DNA of 64,000 bases from Malachius bipustulatus. Its lineage: Eukaryota; Arthropoda; Insecta; Coleoptera; Melyridae. Under the pieces are notes generated by a model. The model saw nothing but the letters and a program-made list of their open reading frames with translations, did no database searches and was not told the DNA's origin. Positions 59,171 through 64,000 of this stretch are shown here, in pieces (position 1 is the stretch's first letter; each line of letters starts with the position of its first letter). A program made the translations under genes and the position numbers. The stretch spans positions 68,444,186 to 68,508,185 of the forward strand of contig OU342630.1 in NCBI GenBank assembly GCA_910589415.1, in the 5' to 3' direction.

Positions 59171-60001
59171 ACTTAGACGCCCAATGATGTCTAGGTATGT
59201 CCGCTTATTATCACTAAGGGCTATGAAAAAAAATTATAGGAAAGCTTGGACAATGAAAGATTTGATTATTATCCCAGGCGAGAAAGTCGCTCTACTTAAT
59301 TTCGAACTCAAATATATGTTCAACTCCATTTTCAGCCTCAATTGTTCCAGGAACACGGAAAATTATACGGCAATTTGTCACTTTCGAAGTGAGCATAGCG
59401 GCATGATTACTCTTCGTATAAATTGTATAGTAACTACAAAAACTTGTATCAATTACTTGAACACTTCGGTTGAATCGACAAAGACACTTTCAGTTTGGGT
59501 TTAACTGATGAGAAAATTGCTACTCTATTCGAGATGTCAAAGGGGGAAGTTGATAACGAGAGAATATCAGGGTAAACTTTGCTTCACCGCAACCCAACAG
59601 ACGCTCAAAGGGCCGAAAGGCCGATCCAATAATTGGAACTGCCGACTATCGACATCGACACGAGGTGCACATAACACCAAACACGGGGATTGTCTACACT
59701 CTATACGGTACAGCCGTTTCGCGGTTTGGTCGGCGAAACCAAAATTGACTTCGTGAATAGAGGCTCGACAATCCAATCCAATCGACACATGTGTGTTGAT
59801 AACAAAACCAATTATCCAAATTTCGATTAACCTCTATCAAATGAAGTGACTATTAGATAGTTTGAGAGGTACATTGAAAACTTTTGAATTGAGCTAAGGA
59901 AGCTGATAATGCAGTATTATTATAATATGATTCCATTTACACTAATTTAAGCTATGCTATCACATTGAATAAGTACAATTATTAGAATAATAGTTATTTA
60001 T
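59171..60001. other. No gene seen
   Basis: A 120-codon frame at 59142-59504 (+) has no recognised domain or coding bias and starts inside the short-repeat region, so I do not call it. Confidence 0.5.
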
Positions 60002-60121
60002 TATACAAGAGAAAAAAGTGATATATTTTAGCTCGAGATGTGATTTCGTCCCCGACGCGTTAGCGGAGGGGACAAACACATCGAGAGCTAAAATCGCACT
60101 TTTTTCTCGTGTGTAATATAC
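60002..60121. repeat. ~120-bp imperfect palindrome
   Basis: 'gagaaaaaagtgatatattt' and 'tagctcgagatgtg' on the left pair with 'cacatcgagagctaaaatcg' and 'cacttttttctc' on the right; 'gtcccc' pairs with 'gggac' near the loop. Similar in design to 51862-51961. Confidence 0.8.
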
Positions 60122-60645
60122 AATTTTTTTCTGCGAGAAGAAAAAATATCAGTGTTAGAATGTCGAAAAACGTAGATAACTGAAAATTATGTCGGAAAAA
60201 TGATTTATGTTAAACTTGGATTTTCAAACTGGTAGACTTTTGTAGTAATCGACGTTGCCTGGTAACGAAACGATTTAATTCGATAAACGTCATAATTTAA
60301 TTAAAATTTTAGATAGTTTTGCAAAGATTCTTGTAAGGTCTCAATGAGTGAATTTATTAATATGGATAGTGATTGTTATGAAAATTCCCTTAATAATTGC
60401 CATTTGGATAATAAGGTAACTTTCCTTTACGTATATTTGATATAAATTTAATGATATCTGAGTATTAATAGTAGCCATACCTAAGCCGCCATTTCGGGGA
60501 AATAAGTACTCATTTATTTCCCTGCTAATTCATTTTTTCCCCGATAAGATGCAGCTCATATAATGAGGCATTTTTCTACCTGTCAACGGAGAAAAAAGGT
60601 CAAACTTTTAGCCCGTCGCAGAAAAAAAATAATTATTCCTGACTA
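60122..60645. mobile_element. Possible TIR element beside the palindrome
   Basis: 'tttttttctgcga' (about 60125) is matched inverted by 'tcgcagaaaaaaaa' (about 60617). Weak, AT-rich ends. Confidence 0.35.
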
Positions 60646-62139
60646 CAATAAATTGAAACTTTCGACACCAGCAGTCTCCAGAATCTAACATGTTGTAAAG
60701 ATATAGCGAGATTCTATATCATAGAATCTCAAGAATTTATCGATGGTTTATATAAAAAAAAAAACTAAGCAATTATTATTTCGATATTCGACCTAAAGGG
60801 AACTTGTGTAACAATCATTAGATGTTTACAGTATGATAATATTTAAAAGGAATGTTACCGTCAACAAAAACAGTGATGGCTAGTATAAAAGCACATGAGT
60901 TACGATTCATTTAATCTATTAAGAATACATAATTTAGAAGAATTATTAAAACAATTAACAATCTGAAGATCTTAATCAATTAAGATGTAAGCACAATCGA
61001 TCACGACCAATAAACTTCAGGTGTTATGGTTCTACTGCGTTTGAAAACCCTTCACCTTTCCTAGTCGTCAAATGGCGATCATGACCAAGTAACCAAGTTT
61101 GCCACATATTTATCCTGTCAGCCCTCAAAGGTTATCCCATGGCGATACTGCCATCCTTCTGAGATCATCACAATGCAACTGTTGTCAACTCTTTGTTTAT
61201 AAATCTCTGATTAGTATCTCCTAGAGGCAGGGAACTTACCCGACCTTGATCCTCTCAAAATTCCGAAGTTTCTCAAGGAAACGGACTTGGAGAGGGTGCT
61301 TCACTAAAGGGATTCCACACCAGGCGAAGCACAGTAGAAGGGATACAATAGATCTTTTAGGTCGCAGTAACTTAATCACCCTCAAAAAAATACAAATACA
61401 ATAGTATCTCCTAACCTACAGGTTGGAACTTTATACTCACAAGCAACTTCATAAACTTATACCATAATATGTAGGGTCCCTTAAGGGGAACATCATGTGA
61501 CCCTTAAAAAGTGTCAACTCCCTTTCTCTGTTAATATACAGGATGATTTGTGAATTTGGAAAAATATTCATTTGGCTATAATATCTACATGGATCATTAG
61601 AATTTCACAGGACCGACTTAAGAAAAATTGATTTCGAAGCCTAATGAGAGTTCGTATTAAAAAGTTCACCCTGCATACGATGTTTAAAAATGTAAGTATC
61701 GATTTTTCAAATTGCATACTAATAGACAATGACAACTATGCAGGTATGTTATACATAACGAACAATCATAAGAAAAAAATAAGTACATACATAAGAATAA
61801 AAATAAACAAAATTTGAAAAAACTAGAAAAAAAAACCTGCGACCTAATTTGGAGCTAACTGAACCAGCAAAAGTTGTCTAGTGCAAGTTAATAGTGTTAA
61901 AATGGCGTTCAGCATATGAGATCTATACGCTTTCAGGTACTTTTCAAATTTTATCTAAAAAATCGAATCCATCCTACCAACCTTTTTCTTTCCCTAAAAG
62001 AGTCTTCCGAGTAGTATTCCTCAAAGCTGCGTTTTAAGTACCACAAATTAGACGAAAAATACAATCAATTATGCAATCAAAACGAGAAAAAAGGGAATGT
62101 TGGGGAATGTTGTCTGAGTGTTTGGTGGTCGATGGTGAG
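60646..62139. other. No gene seen
   Basis: AT-rich; no supported ORF or RNA gene. Confidence 0.5.
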
Positions 62140-63010
62140 ACGAAATAAAAAAATACGACCTCCTACCACTTGTGGAAAAGCTTAGTCTTAGGGGATGAAT
62201 TTGTTTTTTGCATTTTACGACGTCAAATAGCTTTTTATCGAATAATAATTTACTTTACGGAGAAAAATTCTCTACAAATTTGTGTTTATGCAATTTTTTT
62301 CATTTTTGCAATAGGTAGTTAATTATATGTATACAGATAATTAACTGAGGAAAACTCTCTACTAAGGACATCACAAAAGTCCTATGGAAATTGGCTAACG
62401 GTTAAATTTGTTGCAGCTTTGTGGATCGGTAGCTCTCGAGAAGTAAATCAGAAGTCTCCATGGGCACAACTAAAACTCGCCTCTGAAGATGGATTTTTTT
62501 TCTTGCATTCATGCATATTTTTTGAAATATTGGCCGTCAATTTATTTTAGAAAAAAAAGTTAAATATATCATTTGTTAAGATTGAAAAGCTGTTTCTGTT
62601 GCTGTAGTTATATCCAAAGTCTATTGAGCTATTGTCGAGAAAAATAGGAAAGAGTTTTAATTTGGTTGTGGTTTTCGAAATTACATTGACTCTAACAATT
62701 AAAAATTGCAAGAAATAAAAACGTCAAAAATTAGAAGAAAAAAAAAACAATCTTAAAGTCATAACCAAGGCTATTACAAAAATTTAAACACAAATTGAAA
62801 ACATCCTCTCGTAATATGAAAAAAATTGCATAGATTCAAATTTGTATAGAATTTTTTTCTCAAGTGTATGACTTGTTAGTCATACACTTTTTTCGGTAAA
62901 AAGGTAATTTACGTCGTAAAGTGCAAAAAACAAATTCACCCCCTAAACCCAAAATGGGTACCCCTTTTTCCCCTACTTTTTCCAGAAGCGGTATACGAAG
63001 TCGCATTTTT
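62140..63010. mobile_element. Foldback element (~870 bp)
   Basis: Left 'ggatgaatttgttttttgca' and 'ttttacgacgtcaaat' (about 62195-62230) match inverted 'ttacgtcgtaaagtgc' and 'aaaaaacaaattcacccc' (about 62908-62942). 'tggaaaa' and outer 'cgac' blocks extend the arms, as do 'attctctacaaatttg' and its inverted copy near 62840. An internal perfect 10-bp hairpin is at 62863-62888. Confidence 0.75.
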
Positions 63011-63243
63011 TGATTTAGACCACCCAAGATCCACACAAAGTTCCTTTTTCCCGCTTTTAAAATCCAATCCTAATTTAACTGGACTAATTGAAATGTGTCT
63101 GTGAGCCGATTTAAGCCTTTTTGTGCTTTTTTTTTTGAAGAAACTCGTGAGCAAGACAAAGAACGTTTAATGGAATTTCAGAAATAATCTCAAGTGTGGA
63201 CCCTACCTACGGAGCGGCAGCAGGGCTGATGATTAATTATTAA
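63011..63243. other. No gene seen
   Basis: Short spacer between two inverted-repeat elements. Confidence 0.5.
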
Positions 63244-64000
63244 TAGCTTCGTTCGCGGATACAATCCAGAACCGGTTCGGAATCAGTTTAGAACTATTCC
63301 GGATTGTCGTAGAGCGCATGCCTAAGTGCGAACTGGTTCAGGATTTTATTTCACCGCGAACGAAGCAGGGACCGGATGAGAACTCCGAACTGTCAGATGA
63401 CGAATGATTCCGTCTAACCCGCAGAGTAAGGACTGAGGCACTAAAAGTTCTTATTTTATGGTCAACAATTAATTCAAAATTTAACCTATATAAAGAATAA
63501 ACGCTTTGGGCCTTTGTCACAGTATAGTTTATCTGTGTATTATGAAAAGATCTTTTGTGTAGCAGTACCTAACCACACAAACCTTTGCGATTGTTTTGTT
63601 TTACTGGTATCGGATACGGTAAATTATTTTTATAATGTTATTTATTTTTATTGTATTATACGTCAATAAATAATTATATTGGAATAAAAAAGTGCGAATC
63701 TGAAAGAGGTAAATACTTTGAATAATATCTACTTATTTTATTATACAAATCATCGACATCGACATCAGAGCAGAATTACGCATGAGCAGCCGAACCGAAC
63801 TTCTAGTTCCAGCAAAATCCCAGAACTGCTAGAATCGGTTCTGAACCGATAATGAACCGGTTCGATGAGTACCGCGAACGCAGAACTGTTAATCAGCAGA
63901 ACTAAAAATTCAGAATTTATGCACCGCGAACGCCGCTTTTCACACTGCGCATACGCAATAGTTCTGAACCGGTTCTGGATTGTATCCGCGAACGAAGCTA
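63244..64000. mobile_element. TIR element with perfect 35-bp ends (757 bp)
   Basis: 'tagcttcgttcgcggataca' onward at 63244-63278 is exactly complementary to 63966-64000. Palindromic 'gaaccggttc' and 'cgcgaacg' motifs recur inside near both ends. No ORF. The right edge coincides with the window end, so the target duplication cannot be read. Confidence 0.88.

Noticed and set aside
59142..59504. 120-codon ORF
   Set aside because: No domain, begins within short repeats and has no codon bias.

Overview
This window looks like nuclear DNA of an arthropod, most likely an insect; the order cannot be fixed from sequence alone. It is AT-rich, has no long open frames outside mobile elements, and is packed with eukaryotic transposons: a Ty3/gypsy retrotransposon whose primer-binding site matches insect tRNA-His, RTE and jockey/CR1-like LINE debris, a decayed Tc1/mariner-type element, and many foldback or miniature inverted-repeat elements. 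I see no convincing complete host gene. One short codon-biased segment next to a good splice donor (about 37.9 kb, minus strand) may be a host exon.

Layout. Positions 1-11595 hold nearly all of one very large Ty3/gypsy element: the last 40 bp of the 5' LTR, the PBS, a leader, gag (598-2394), pol (-1 frame, to 5525), about 3.4 kb of non-coding 3' internal sequence, a polypurine tract, and a 2.67-kb 3' LTR (8924-11595). Gag and Pol are linked by a textbook A-AAA-AAC slippery heptamer at 2295-2301. All catalytic residues of protease, RT, RNase H and integrase are present and both frames are uninterrupted, so the copy looks recent. The 3' internal region carries three tandem-repeat arrays and a diverged duplication of about 310 nt (7997-8305 and 8424-8729). 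The two copies fold into the same series of hairpins with compensatory base changes, which suggests a selected RNA structure.

From 11.6 to 40 kb the sequence is intergenic or intronic: a foldback element with a second copy at 34.4 kb, an RTE pseudogene on the minus strand, a 650-bp TIR element, two 637-bp tandem units with an inverted third copy at 29.5 kb, a jockey/CR1-like LINE remnant (23.05-24.33 kb), a (GA)25 microsatellite, and a TIR element with TACAGGGTG ends. From 40.5 to 45.5 kb DNA transposons abut and nest inside one another; one carries a broken DDE transposase gene (minus strand, 42992-44217).

From 47.6 to 64 kb there is a run of foldback elements. The clearest is 55266-56434, bounded by a perfect 8-bp target-site duplication (GTTGTGGG) and built of about 178-bp units, two in one direction and three in the other. 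Several elements (16.3, 36.6, 50.9, 58.0 kb) share TACAGGGTG termini although their interiors differ, which suggests mobilisation by one transposase. The window ends exactly at the end of a TIR element (63244-64000). Nothing resembles an operon, CRISPR array or bacterial gene.
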